A model generated the notes under the pieces. The model did no database searches. It had not been told where the DNA came from and saw only the letters and a program-made list of their open reading frames with translations. Shown in pieces: positions 1 to 7,259 of a stretch of 16,268 nt of DNA. The DNA is from Chitinophagaceae bacterium (lineage in GTDB: Bacteria; Bacteroidota; Bacteroidia; Chitinophagales; Chitinophagaceae). Positions within the stretch are counted from its first letter, which is position 1. Each line of letters opens with the position of its first letter. The translations under genes and the position numbers were made by a program. Where the stretch lies: NCBI GenBank assembly GCA_025924755.1, contig JAICHT010000043.1:1-16268 (forward strand), read 5' to 3'.

Positions 1-314
1 AAGCAAAAGGTAAAATCTGAAAAGATTCTTTTTCTACCGGTAGGATTACCAGGAATATACTGGGGACACCGGTAAATCTCAATTGGATTGTTCAGGTTAG
101 ATAATAAGAGCCTCCATTCTTTTTTATACCAGTTAGCTTGTTTAGCATATGGCTCCTGTATTTTCCAGTATGGATAATAAGGGAAAGAAGTAACAACGGT
201 ACAATCATATCCGTGATCTGCAAGCGAATCTATCATTTCTCCATTGTATTTACCAATACCTGTTAATTCGGGATAAAAGTTCCCTCCAATAAATAATATT
301 CTTTTTGATTGCAT
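1..314 (-). CDS. WcaI-type glycosyltransferase, N-terminal part (runs off window)
   Basis: Reading the minus strand from 314 gives about 104 codons with no stop before the window edge. The protein begins MQSKRILFIGGNFYPELTG, followed by IGKYNGEMIDSLADHGYD and VVTSFPYYPYWK. The P-E-L-T-G-I-G-K-Y segment followed by a V-V-T-x-x-P-Y-Y-P motif is typical of the N-terminal Rossmann half of GT4/GT-B glycosyltransferases annotated as colanic-acid-type WcaI. These enzymes transfer a sugar from a nucleotide donor to a lipid-linked repeat unit at the inner membrane face. The C-terminal donor-binding half is missing from the window. In-frame ATGs at 323 and 326 could extend the start by three or four residues, and an in-frame stop at 327-329 limits it. 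It is co-directional with the upstream export genes, so it is probably the next structural gene of the exopolysaccharide operon. Family assignment is good; donor and acceptor are unknown. Confidence 0.8.
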   Translation of the reverse strand, partial: MQSKRILFIGGNFYPELTGIGKYNGEMIDSLADHGYDCTVVTSFPYYPYWKIQEPYAKQANWYKKEWRLLLSNLNNPIEIYRCPQYIPGNPTGRKRIFSDFTFC

Positions 315-326
315 ATGGAACATCAT

Positions 327-668
327 TTAAGGATTATAAAAGTTATAATTACTAAGGAGTATAAAAATGCAAGCACCGCATTTGGCAGGAGTATAAATTT
401 ATTCTAAGCTTTACATCAGGGCTTAATAGATCTTTAAGTAATAACGTTTCAGGCTACCTGTATATGTATCTTGTTCATTCCGAAACCAGACAATGGTATA
501 AGGATGATGATATTCGATGGAAAATGAGTGGAGATTAGTAAAGGCAAGTAGAACTTACATGAGAACTATACCCAACGTAATGCTTTACTTATCAGATGGA
601 ACGTTATATATTACTTGAATAATAGTGCTGATGAAGCCCTGCTCCGTTCAGCAACTTTACCAGGGCTA
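327..668. other. non-coding gap inside the exopolysaccharide operon
   Basis: No convincing gene was found on either strand. On the minus strand, 426-554 is a 43-codon open stretch between stops without an ATG. Its translation (with IEYHHPYTIVWFRNEQDTYT) looks protein-like, but I recognise no family. Arms AGCCCTG (635-641) and CAGGGCT (661-667) form a 7-bp inverted repeat with a 19-nt loop, one base after the upxY-like stop codon on the minus strand. No T-run follows it, so it is not a canonical terminator. The stretch probably serves as an untranslated spacer or leader ahead of the glycosyltransferase gene, or carries a decayed gene end. Confidence 0.5.
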
Positions 669-1208
669 CTATGCTAACTGATAAGATGAACTATTGATCA
701 CCGGCACCCTATATTCGGCCATTACTTCTACATTTGACCGCTGTACTTCCGCACACATAAGATAGCCAAGTGAAGGCAGAACCACTTTAATGGTATTGCT
801 TTTAACTTCAACCACATTCCCTTCATAATCCATCAAAGGCCCGCTCAGCACCCGAACTACATCGTTTACATTTACTGCGGTCTTTTCAAGCTGTATGCTT
901 TTGTGCTCATCTAAAAAGTCTTTTATCGCTTGTATTTCCTGGTCCTTAATGACGGCCGGTTTATTCAACCAAAGCACTAAATTAATGACCCCGGGCACCT
1001 GTTTTAATTCTGTAAATTGCTTTTCGTGAACGTGAACAAAAACGTATGAAGTGAACAGCGGTTCGTAGACCTTCTTTTTACGATCGCTCCATTGCCGAAC
1101 CACTAAATTTAAGGGGCAGTAATTGTCTATTTTTCTTTTAGTTAAAAGTTCAGCAACTTTTTTCTCCCAGCGGGATTTTGTGTATACTGCTAGCCATCTT
1201 GCTTCCAT
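669..1208 (-). CDS. UpxY/RfaH-like NusG-family transcription antiterminator
   Basis: The 179-residue product matches a specialised NusG paralogue in length and layout. An NGN domain covers roughly residues 5-100 (WLAVYTKSRWEKKVAELL, then YEPLFTSYVFVHV and VPGVINLVLW). A KOW domain covers roughly 112-150 (VNDVVRVLSGPLMDYEGNVV). Members of the UpxY group are found in polysaccharide operons of Bacteroidota, where they bind RNA polymerase and let it read through long operons. Here the gene lies after the export and kinase genes and before the glycosyltransferase, so it probably acts on the distal sugar-assembly genes of the same transcript. The start at 1208 gives a normal N-terminus (MEARWLAVYTKS). 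The 116-base gap upstream holds two compact dyads (1243-1278). Housekeeping NusG is unlikely given the context and the absence of neighbouring secE or ribosomal genes. Confidence 0.88.
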   Translation of the reverse strand: MEARWLAVYTKSRWEKKVAELLTKRKIDNYCPLNLVVRQWSDRKKKVYEPLFTSYVFVHVHEKQFTELKQVPGVINLVLWLNKPAVIKDQEIQAIKDFLDEHKSIQLEKTAVNVNDVVRVLSGPLMDYEGNVVEVKSNTIKVVLPSLGYLMCAEVQRSNVEVMAEYRVPVINSSSYQLA

Positions 1209-1242
1209 AATAAGTGAGGTTGTTTTGGTATCTGCAATTTTT

Positions 1243-1278
1243 GCATGGCTTTGCCATGCTTAATTACAAAATGTAATT
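1243..1278 (-). promoter_or_regulatory. two adjacent 7-3-7 hairpin dyads upstream of the antiterminator gene
   Basis: Positions 1243-1259 read GCATGGC-TTT-GCCATGC and 1262-1278 read AATTACA-AAA-TGTAATT. Each has two perfect 7-bp arms around a 3-nt centre, and they are two bases apart with centres 19 bp apart. They lie in the wzc-like/upxY-like intergenic gap, 34 bases upstream of the antiterminator ATG. On the transcribed minus strand no T-run follows either stem, so neither is an ordinary intrinsic terminator. Plausible roles are RNA hairpins for pausing, processing or antiterminator loading, or a DNA operator. The role is inference; the symmetry is directly visible. Confidence 0.6.
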
Positions 1279-1324
1279 TGCTAACGTGTCAAACTTTAAT
1301 ATTCAAAGGCGGTTAAGTAGCGCT

Positions 1325-3649
1325 TTATAAACCTGCATTACTTCTTTTGGTGTAAGACTGGTCCTGGTACAGTTTATCATATCCATATCCATATCCATAT
1401 CCGTATCCTTTTTCGGTAAAGCCCCTGGACTTAACACCATTGAAAACAATGGCAAGATTTTTAAGTGCTTTTATTTTATTGCTTTCGTCTAATAATTGAA
1501 CGGTTGTTTTAGGAGTAAATCCGTGTCGTATCACAAATAATACCGCATCACAATATTGTGATAATACATAGGCATCAGTTACGGGCTCTATGGGTGAAGT
1601 GTCTACAATAATATAATCAAACATTTCCTCCAGGCTACTGAATAACAATTCAAGTTTTCCATTCAATAAAAGCTCCGTAGGATTTGCGTTTCCTTTTCCG
1701 GAAGGCACTACAAAGAGTTGCCCATAGCTTGTTTGCTTGATCACTTCAAATGTTTCCGCATCCCCTTCCAGGTATTCTGCAGCTCCTTTAGATGAGCGTA
1801 ATCCAAATATTTCAGTAATTTTTGGGTTGCGCAAATCCAGGTCAATCAGCATAACTTTCTTTCCGGCTAATGCCAGGCTTAAGGCAAGGTTAGCACACAC
1901 AAAGCTTTTGCCTTCGCCGGATATGCTGGAAGTAACCAATAATTTTATCTTATTTGCTTTTTTTCCATGCAGCCCTATTGCAGCTCTTAATTGCCTGAAT
2001 TGTTCGGCAATAAAAACATACTTCGGATTATTTACAACAAGAGAAAGCTTTTCATTTACTTTAGTGATTTCTGCTACAATGGGTACAGTGGTAAAGCTTT
2101 CAATTTCTGAACGAAATAATATTTTTGTATTTCCATAATCCTTAACAGTTATGGCAGCAATACTTAACAATATTCCAAGCCCGATAGCCAGTAAATAAAT
2201 GATACTCTGGCTGGGACCATTGGGGATGGCATAAGCTTCCGCGGAATCAATAACTTTATTGTCTGCAATAGAAGATGATAATGAGAGCGCCGTCTCTTCT
2301 CTTTTTTGAAGTAAATACGTATATACGCTACTTTTAATTCCCTGCCGCCTGCTAAAATCCAGTAAGTTTTTTTCTTGCTGCGGTATCTTACTTAATACCG
2401 AATTGTAGGTATTATTGGATGTATTGATTTTTCTGATGCTGGCTTGCAAGCTTGCTCTTTGATTTTGGATGATTTCTAAAATACTCGGTCTGATCTGCTC
2501 GATCTCACTCTTTATCGTTATCAGCGCAGGATTGTTTTCCGCTGATGTTTTTCTCAGCTTTTCATATTGAACTTCCGCATCATAAAGCTTTTGCAACAAT
2601 TCGGTTAGCAATGGATCCTGTATGCCCAGGGTAGCCGGTACAAGCCCGTTCTTTTTATCTTTATACATTACATACCTTTCTACCTGGTCCAGCACAGCCA
2701 GTTGTATATTGATACTGGCTACCTTTTGATCATTGGCGCTTACGTTTTCCAAAAATATTTTGCCCTGCGAACTTAGGTCCACTATACCTCTTTCGGTTTT
2801 ATAACCTTCGATCTTTTTTTCAAGTGAGTCCAGGTCATTTTCAACATATTTGATGCGATCCTGTAAAAAAGCAAGTGTATTGATGGCAAGCGCATTTTTA
2901 TCTGCTATAGAACTCTTACCATATGCTTCTGTCAACGAGTTCAAAATGTCTTCGGCCCTTCGGGAAACATTATCTTTTATGCTTAGCAACACTACCGAAG
3001 CATCCCTGTCCACCGGGCTGATATTTAAACTGGACAGGTATACGTTCACCATACTCCTGGGCTTAATCAAACTAAAATACAGTGGATTACCTGTACTACT
3101 CTCCTGCCGGTCATTCTTGCTGAACATTAAAGTACCATACAGCGTAGTGGACCATACATCCAACGGGTAAACATGGTTATCTACTTTAACGGTATGATCC
3201 TTTTCATTGTAAGAAAAACTTACCTTATCCTGCTCCGTCAATTTATCCGGATCTTTTACTTTAATTATGATGGGTGAAGTACTGTAGGCTGAAAGTTGTT
3301 TGATACGACTTTCTTCAAAAACAGGTGCATATAATTGTAGTTTTTCAACTACCTCTTTCATTAAATTTTTTGAGTTAAGGATTTCTATTTCATTTTTTAA
3401 GTTCTTGTTAGACGGTGTAAAGCTTAGCGATTCTGATGCCTTTGCATCACCGGCACCCTGCTTATCCTCTTTTATTAATAAGGTGGTTGTGGCTTCATAC
3501 ATTGGCGGGAGAAGGTGTATATAATACCAGGCTATTGCGCAGCTTGCCAGTACCAGCGAAACAAACAAAGGCCAGTATGGCAAGTAACGGAACATCAGCA
3601 AGTTCAAAAGGCCGCTCTTTTTGTTTATTGTGTATGAATTTTCTGCCAT
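1325..3649 (-). CDS. Wzc-type polysaccharide co-polymerase with BY-kinase domain
   Basis: The 774-residue product has the standard fused layout. A first membrane segment lies near residues 22-48, followed by a Wzz-type periplasmic region with extended coiled-coil-like helices and a second membrane segment near 480-502 (IIYLLAIGLGILLSI). A cytoplasmic bacterial tyrosine kinase domain follows. The kinase shows Walker A (SSISGEGKS, about 571-579), Walker A' (MLIDLDLRNP, about 599-608) and Walker B (IIVDTSP, about 677-683). The C-terminal tail from residue 748 is five G-Y repeats followed by DKLYQDQSY, giving seven tyrosines, the usual target of trans-autophosphorylation. Such proteins control chain length and couple polymerisation to export through the Wza-type channel, encoded 22 bases upstream. 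Full length with no broken motif seen. The chemical identity of the polymer cannot be read from this gene. Confidence 0.93.
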   Translation of the reverse strand: MAENSYTINKKSGLLNLLMFRYLPYWPLFVSLVLASCAIAWYYIHLLPPMYEATTTLLIKEDKQGAGDAKASESLSFTPSNKNLKNEIEILNSKNLMKEVVEKLQLYAPVFEESRIKQLSAYSTSPIIIKVKDPDKLTEQDKVSFSYNEKDHTVKVDNHVYPLDVWSTTLYGTLMFSKNDRQESSTGNPLYFSLIKPRSMVNVYLSSLNISPVDRDASVVLLSIKDNVSRRAEDILNSLTEAYGKSSIADKNALAINTLAFLQDRIKYVENDLDSLEKKIEGYKTERGIVDLSSQGKIFLENVSANDQKVASINIQLAVLDQVERYVMYKDKKNGLVPATLGIQDPLLTELLQKLYDAEVQYEKLRKTSAENNPALITIKSEIEQIRPSILEIIQNQRASLQASIRKINTSNNTYNSVLSKIPQQEKNLLDFSRRQGIKSSVYTYLLQKREETALSLSSSIADNKVIDSAEAYAIPNGPSQSIIYLLAIGLGILLSIAAITVKDYGNTKILFRSEIESFTTVPIVAEITKVNEKLSLVVNNPKYVFIAEQFRQLRAAIGLHGKKANKIKLLVTSSISGEGKSFVCANLALSLALAGKKVMLIDLDLRNPKITEIFGLRSSKGAAEYLEGDAETFEVIKQTSYGQLFVVPSGKGNANPTELLLNGKLELLFSSLEEMFDYIIVDTSPIEPVTDAYVLSQYCDAVLFVIRHGFTPKTTVQLLDESNKIKALKNLAIVFNGVKSRGFTEKGYGYGYGYGYDKLYQDQSYTKRSNAGL
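1379..1408. repeat. in-frame hexanucleotide tract encoding the Gly-Tyr tail of the tyrosine kinase
   Basis: Four perfect copies of ATATCC (1379-1402) are followed by GTATCC (1403-1408). On the coding minus strand these are GGATAC/GGATAT units, each one Gly-Tyr pair. Because the unit is six bases, slippage would add or remove whole Gly-Tyr pairs without breaking the reading frame. Confidence 0.95.
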
Positions 3650-3671
3650 TACTTTTCTTTTAACTGGTTAG

Positions 3672-4427
3672 CTATTTAACAACGCGATCTATTATCAGGA
3701 GCAATATGGATATACTGCTAATAACCACCGGAAATATCTGGTTAAACCTGCTGTTACTTTCAATCTTGATCTTGTTCGGCTCCACGTATATAATGTCGTT
3801 TGACTGGAGATTATAATAGGGTGATGTAAAAAGGTCAGAAGAACTCAGGCTTAATCTTTTAATAATTTTACGACCTTCTTCTTCCCGGATCAGCATTATA
3901 TTATCCCGCTTGGCTGACATTGTTAAATCGCCGGCTAAACTGATAGCCTGCAACAAATTAATCTTTTCGCTAGGCACTGATATTGCTGATGGGTGTCCTA
4001 CTTCTCCCAGTACAAAAACTTTGTAGTTAAGATACCGTACATCAACCGTTGGATTAAGTAAAAGCTTTTGATCAACTAAACTTTTTAAAATAGTCTCCTG
4101 CAACGTTTTCTTTGTGATCCCGGCTGCCTTAATGGTTCCCAGTAATGGAAACTGAATATTGCCTTCCTGATTTACCAGATAACCGGCCGCCGCCGAAGCG
4201 GCCATATTAGATGCATTGAATACGGTTGTCAGTTCGGGATTAGGGCTACTGACTATAATACTTAATAAATCATTTTTTTGTATTACAGGTTCCGCATTAT
4301 TTACATTAACGAGTATTGTTGAATCCTGTATATTATTAAAATAAATTACAGATTTTACGTTAGCACAGGAAATAAGGAACGGTATCAAGCAACAGCTTAA
4401 TAGAGCATAGAAGAACGATTTTATCAT
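3672..4427 (-). CDS. Wza-type polysaccharide export outer-membrane lipoprotein
   Basis: The 251-residue product starts with a lipoprotein signal: a hydrophobic stretch ending in LISC, with Cys21 as the expected lipidated residue. A polysaccharide export (Poly_export) region follows, with QKNDLLSIIVSSPNPELT and YLVNQEGNIQFPLLGTIKAAG. Next comes an SLBB-type segment from about residue 134 (VFVLGEVGHPSAI, then LLQAISLAGDLT). A C-terminal hydrophobic helix lies near 229-247 (FPVVISSISILLLIID). It is expected to form the periplasmic/outer-membrane channel for the exopolysaccharide together with the Wzc-type kinase whose start codon lies 22 bases downstream. It is shorter than E. coli Wza, which is common for Bacteroidota homologues. 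It is the first structural gene of the operon after a long leader. Confidence 0.92.
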   Translation of the reverse strand: MIKSFFYALLSCCLIPFLISCANVKSVIYFNNIQDSTILVNVNNAEPVIQKNDLLSIIVSSPNPELTTVFNASNMAASAAAGYLVNQEGNIQFPLLGTIKAAGITKKTLQETILKSLVDQKLLLNPTVDVRYLNYKVFVLGEVGHPSAISVPSEKINLLQAISLAGDLTMSAKRDNIMLIREEEGRKIIKRLSLSSSDLFTSPYYNLQSNDIIYVEPNKIKIESNSRFNQIFPVVISSISILLLIIDRVVK

Positions 4428-4901
4428 TGATAGTAAGTGGTCTTTAAGGGCAGTTAATATAAATGCGGTTTGCAGCCAAACAATTTATAACGGTCTTATG
4501 CTAATTATAAGAGTTGAAATCTCATATCTCTTTATAATTATGCTTACAGATGTGAGGCCATGATGTAACTCACTTTACGATATCATCATTCAAACATCTG
4601 TACAAAATAAGGCTTCGCCTTTCCAAGTTACACTTGTGTATTTTCTAGTTAGTTTTTATTTGTATGTCCAGAGAAATACCTATTGCTTTAGCCGTTCTAT
4701 TTTGTATAGCCTGTAGTCCTTAGCCGTTTTAATTCGCCAAACGTTTTTTCTAGTAAAGGTTAATTATGTCATACATTTTACCAATCATATGACAATCAAA
4801 TCGTAGGATATCTTTCGCAGGGTTAGTATCTATAGCTAAATTATATGCAAATAGTTATTATTTTTTGCCCAAGTTTGCCCATATCTTTTTATTTATTTTC
4901 C
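4428..4901 (-). promoter_or_regulatory. leader and promoter region of the exopolysaccharide operon
   Basis: This 474-base non-coding stretch lies upstream of the Wza-type gene and downstream of the regulator stop. No reading frame looks real. It contains an imperfect AT-rich dyad at 4502-4540, a short dyad TACAC-TT-GTGTA at 4629-4640, two copies of TTAGCCGTT (4687-4695 and 4721-4729) and two copies of TTTGCCC 10 bp apart near 4865-4881. I found no good match to the Bacteroidota TTTG/TAnnTTTG promoter in minus orientation, so the transcription start is not placed. The length is consistent with a regulated 5' leader. Confidence 0.45.
4502..4540 (-). promoter_or_regulatory. imperfect dyad in the 5' leader of the export operon
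   Basis: TAATTATAA (4502-4510) pairs perfectly with TTATAATTA (4532-4540). GAG (4511-4513) pairs with CTC (4528-4530) with one bulged T, leaving a 14-nt loop. It lies about 75 bases upstream of the Wza-type start codon and could be an RNA hairpin or a protein-binding dyad. The arms are AT-rich, so chance is a real alternative. Confidence 0.35.
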
Positions 4902-6104
4902 CTAATTATTATCTACAGGTGCATATGTATTCTGCCAAATAGACCTGAGGGCCACAAAGCCTGTTTCCGCTATCAAATGCCGTATCTGCATTTCATCTTC
5001 GTTATTATTCCGGAGAAACTGCTTATTGGATAAATATAAAATATTCAGGTATTGCCTGGATAGAAATGAATACTTATACGGGTTGATATCCTGTAAAATT
5101 TCGTACGCTTTCAACTTCTTTCCGGTATGGGCAAATACTATTGATTTTAAAAGGCTGACATTTTCATATAAAGCCACATCTATGTAAGAAGGAATATTTG
5201 TTTTTACATTTTTAAGAACTTCATCTATATAAAACAAGGCTTCCTCGTACTGGGAGGTTAATATCAGTGCTTCTGCTATAATAACTTCAAAGCAGTTCAG
5301 GCCAGTGTTATCTTCCTTCGATCGCAACATTGAAAGGTAAAACCGCCTTGCTTCTACAATTATCGCCTCTATACCTACTCCAAATACATGGGCATAATAT
5401 AACTGCGTTGCAAAATAGCGGGCATTTACCGGGTGAGATATGGATTCATCCACGCCACACTCCATTACTTTTTCACTGTGCTTTTCAACACCTTCATAAT
5501 CCTGTATCAGCCAGGCACGAAAACAAAGTAAGGAGTGACCGAACAACTGAGCCTCCCTTGTTTTCTTTTCGTTCAGGTAATAGTGTAAACCCGATCCATA
5601 GTAAGAATTGAGCTTATCAATAAATATAAACTGCTCAAAATAAAAGCTTTGCCCGTTTTTAGTTTTAGCTATTTCTCTTTGAAAACGATCTATTATAGAA
5701 GGGTAATGTTCCAAATGAAGAATGGTTTGCTGTACCAGGCTTAAATAAGTAAGGTCTGTTTTTTTGCAAACTTCAATTTGCTTAAAAAACAACGTTAAAT
5801 AGCTCAGAACTATATGATCTTGCGTTTGATTTGCTGCTATTTCGTTGGGCCGCTTAACTATCACAAAATCATCAAAAGAAGAATACCCGCAATAATTGCA
5901 CAATGTATTTAAAGTAAAAGAGGAAGGCTGGCTGGTAGATTTCATTAGGTTGAAATAACGCCGCACCGTGTTGAAGCTTATTTTAATACCACAGGTTTGC
6001 AATATAGCCTCACATAGATTTTGACAATCTGCTGAAGACAATATCCTTCTTCCAAATATCTTTTCAACCTCACTTTTCAGTAAGTTTATATGGTCTGGCT
6101 TCAT
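4902..6104 (-). CDS. putative transcriptional regulator, HTH-like N-terminus with helical repeat-like C-terminus
   Basis: The 400-residue product has no recognised enzymatic motif. Residues about 41-80 contain ISFNTVRRYFNL, then QPSSFTLNTLCNYCGY and SSFDDF. I associate this pattern with helix-turn-helix-like N-terminal domains of uncharacterised Bacteroidota proteins. From about residue 95 to the end the sequence is leucine- and aromatic-rich and looks all-helical, for example LSYLTLFFKQIEVCKK and YEEALFYIDEVLKNV, suggesting TPR-like repeats. No signal peptide or membrane segment is visible, so it should be cytoplasmic. It lies directly upstream of, and co-directional with, the exopolysaccharide genes across a 474-base leader, which makes it a candidate regulator of that operon or of itself. 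DNA binding and target are inference. It could instead be an unrelated signalling scaffold. Confidence 0.6.
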   Translation of the reverse strand: MKPDHINLLKSEVEKIFGRRILSSADCQNLCEAILQTCGIKISFNTVRRYFNLMKSTSQPSSFTLNTLCNYCGYSSFDDFVIVKRPNEIAANQTQDHIVLSYLTLFFKQIEVCKKTDLTYLSLVQQTILHLEHYPSIIDRFQREIAKTKNGQSFYFEQFIFIDKLNSYYGSGLHYYLNEKKTREAQLFGHSLLCFRAWLIQDYEGVEKHSEKVMECGVDESISHPVNARYFATQLYYAHVFGVGIEAIIVEARRFYLSMLRSKEDNTGLNCFEVIIAEALILTSQYEEALFYIDEVLKNVKTNIPSYIDVALYENVSLLKSIVFAHTGKKLKAYEILQDINPYKYSFLSRQYLNILYLSNKQFLRNNNEDEMQIRHLIAETGFVALRSIWQNTYAPVDNN

Positions 6105-6584
6105 CCTTTAAGAGTTAATGTTGGTATAAAGCAGCTTCATAAGGGTACTGCTTTGTGGCCATTAAAAGGATAGAAGAAAATCAGAAGTAAATTAGTTCGC
6201 TTTATTGCGGATATTGAATGATGGTATTGATTCTAACTAACCAGGGTTTGTATTACATACAACCTGATTTCTCTGTAGGGTAAACTTTGCGGATAAATAA
6301 AAAACTTATTTATCAGTGGATTCAATATGCATCCTGCATATATAACATTCTTCAAAAACATTCCTGCTTAACTAGTGCAGGACGCTTACTTCATTAAAGT
6401 TATAAAAAAATATCATGTAAAGTAAATCTGTTTATATTTTATTATACTAATCCATCTACATAAAGCAACTTATGAGGCAATGCCCGTTTATACGTGTAAT
6501 TGCCTGGTAAAATTCTGAAAGCCGGATGAAACCCATCAGCGAAGAACAAAAAATAAATTGTAACTTAATATAAAATATTCTTAT
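6105..6584. promoter_or_regulatory. divergent intergenic region rich in inverted repeats
   Basis: No gene is visible in these 480 bases, which separate the leftward regulator from the rightward DoxX-family gene and so should hold two promoters. A strict TTTG/TAnnTTTG promoter was not found on either strand. Besides the triple dyad at 6292-6382, AGGCAAT (6475-6481) and ATTGCCT (6499-6505) form a 7-bp inverted repeat about 80 bases upstream of the DoxX-family start. Confidence 0.5.
6292..6382. promoter_or_regulatory. three consecutive dyads in the divergent promoter region
   Basis: First dyad: GATAAATAA (6292-6300) and TTATTTATC (6306-6314) around 5 nt. Second: ATATGCA-TCC-TGCATAT at 6325-6341, with 7-bp arms around 3 nt. 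Third: TCCTGC (6362-6367) and GCAGGA (6377-6382) around 9 nt. None is followed by a T-run on either strand, so terminators are unlikely. They could be operators for the divergently oriented genes, possibly for the regulator encoded at 4902-6104. Function is inference. Confidence 0.45.
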
Positions 6585-7019
6585 ATGAACATCCCACAAA
6601 GAATCAGCTACTGGAACCGTGACCACCCCTATCTTTTACAAACCATTTTACGAACCATACTAGGGCTGGTATTGCTTCAAAAAGGGATTGGTTTTCTAAG
6701 CAATTCCGAACAACTTAAAACCCTTATCCTGCAAAGCCATTTTCAGGCGTGGACCACTTTTTTAGTATCATATATTGTATTTGCGCACCTGCTAGGCGGC
6801 ACCTTTATCATCATTGGTTTACTAACCAGGGCTGCCATACTGCTGCAACTTCCTGTTTTAATAGGTGCTACATTTTTTATTAATCCTGCCCAGGGGGCCT
6901 TCGCATTAAATTTTGAATTCTTCTTATCGCTGGCAGTATTAGCATTGCTTATTTATTTTTTGGTGAAAGGCCCGGGAGAAATAGCAATGGACGCTTATTT
7001 GAAAAAGCATTTATTATAG
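6585..7019 (+). CDS. DoxX-family small integral membrane protein
   Basis: The 144-residue product is mostly hydrophobic with four predicted membrane helices, near residues 18-38, 56-78, 83-103 and 107-127. The first helix carries the DoxX-type pattern R-T-I-L-G-L-V-L-L-Q-K-G-I-G-F-L. The second ends in LLGGTFIIIGLLTRAAIL, where a G-L-x-T-R turn is typical of the family. A short cytoplasmic-looking tail ends the protein. Family members are linked to quinone-dependent redox or thiol stress in some bacteria, but no specific reaction can be assigned here. It stands alone: 240 bases separate it from the next gene on the same strand and the upstream gene is divergent. The start at 6585 follows an A/T-rich stretch typical of this phylum. 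Clear family, unknown role. Confidence 0.8.
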   Translation: MNIPQRISYWNRDHPYLLQTILRTILGLVLLQKGIGFLSNSEQLKTLILQSHFQAWTTFLVSYIVFAHLLGGTFIIIGLLTRAAILLQLPVLIGATFFINPAQGAFALNFEFFLSLAVLALLIYFLVKGPGEIAMDAYLKKHLL

Positions 7020-7116
7020 CAATTAAAATTTCACTACAGCATCTTTCCTCTCTCTATGGATATTGAAACCAAGAAGCAGCTTTAAAACCAAATGTTATTA
7101 GGTTGAGTTAAATTTT

Positions 7117-7149
7117 CATTAACATCCTGTTAACGTCACATTAACAACC
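7117..7149 (+). promoter_or_regulatory. triple 11-bp direct repeat with TTAAC core
   Basis: CATTAACATCC (7117-7127), TGTTAACGTCA (7128-7138) and CATTAACAACC (7139-7149) follow each other without gaps, so the TTAAC core recurs at 7119, 7130 and 7141 with exact 11-bp spacing. Head-to-tail sites with 11-bp period are what OmpR/PhoB-type response regulators bind. The array lies about 110 bases upstream of the TIGR03118 lipoprotein gene, a sensible operator distance. The regulator identity is inference. Confidence 0.6.
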
Positions 7150-7259
7150 CTAGTCTGCTACTTCCGTATAAACAATTACAGGACATTCTACTACTTATGA
7201 ATAAGCCTGTAAACTTTCTTCGGCAATGTAATTTCTAAAACCATCTAAATTAATTTATT

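Noticed and set aside
635..667. Inverted repeat AGCCCTG/CAGGGCT after the antiterminator stop codon as a terminator
   Set aside because: The loop is 19 nt and no T-run follows on the transcribed strand, so it does not meet the form of an intrinsic terminator.
1737..2138. Plus-strand open frame of 133 codons
   Set aside because: It lies wholly antisense to the kinase domain of the Wzc-type gene, and its translation shows no family features. The same applies to 2850-3170, 3300-3524 and 3436-3663.
4845..5033. Plus-strand open frame of 62 codons
   Set aside because: It overlaps the C-terminal end of the regulator gene on the other strand and looks like translated AT-rich DNA. 5330-5611 is rejected for the same antisense reason.
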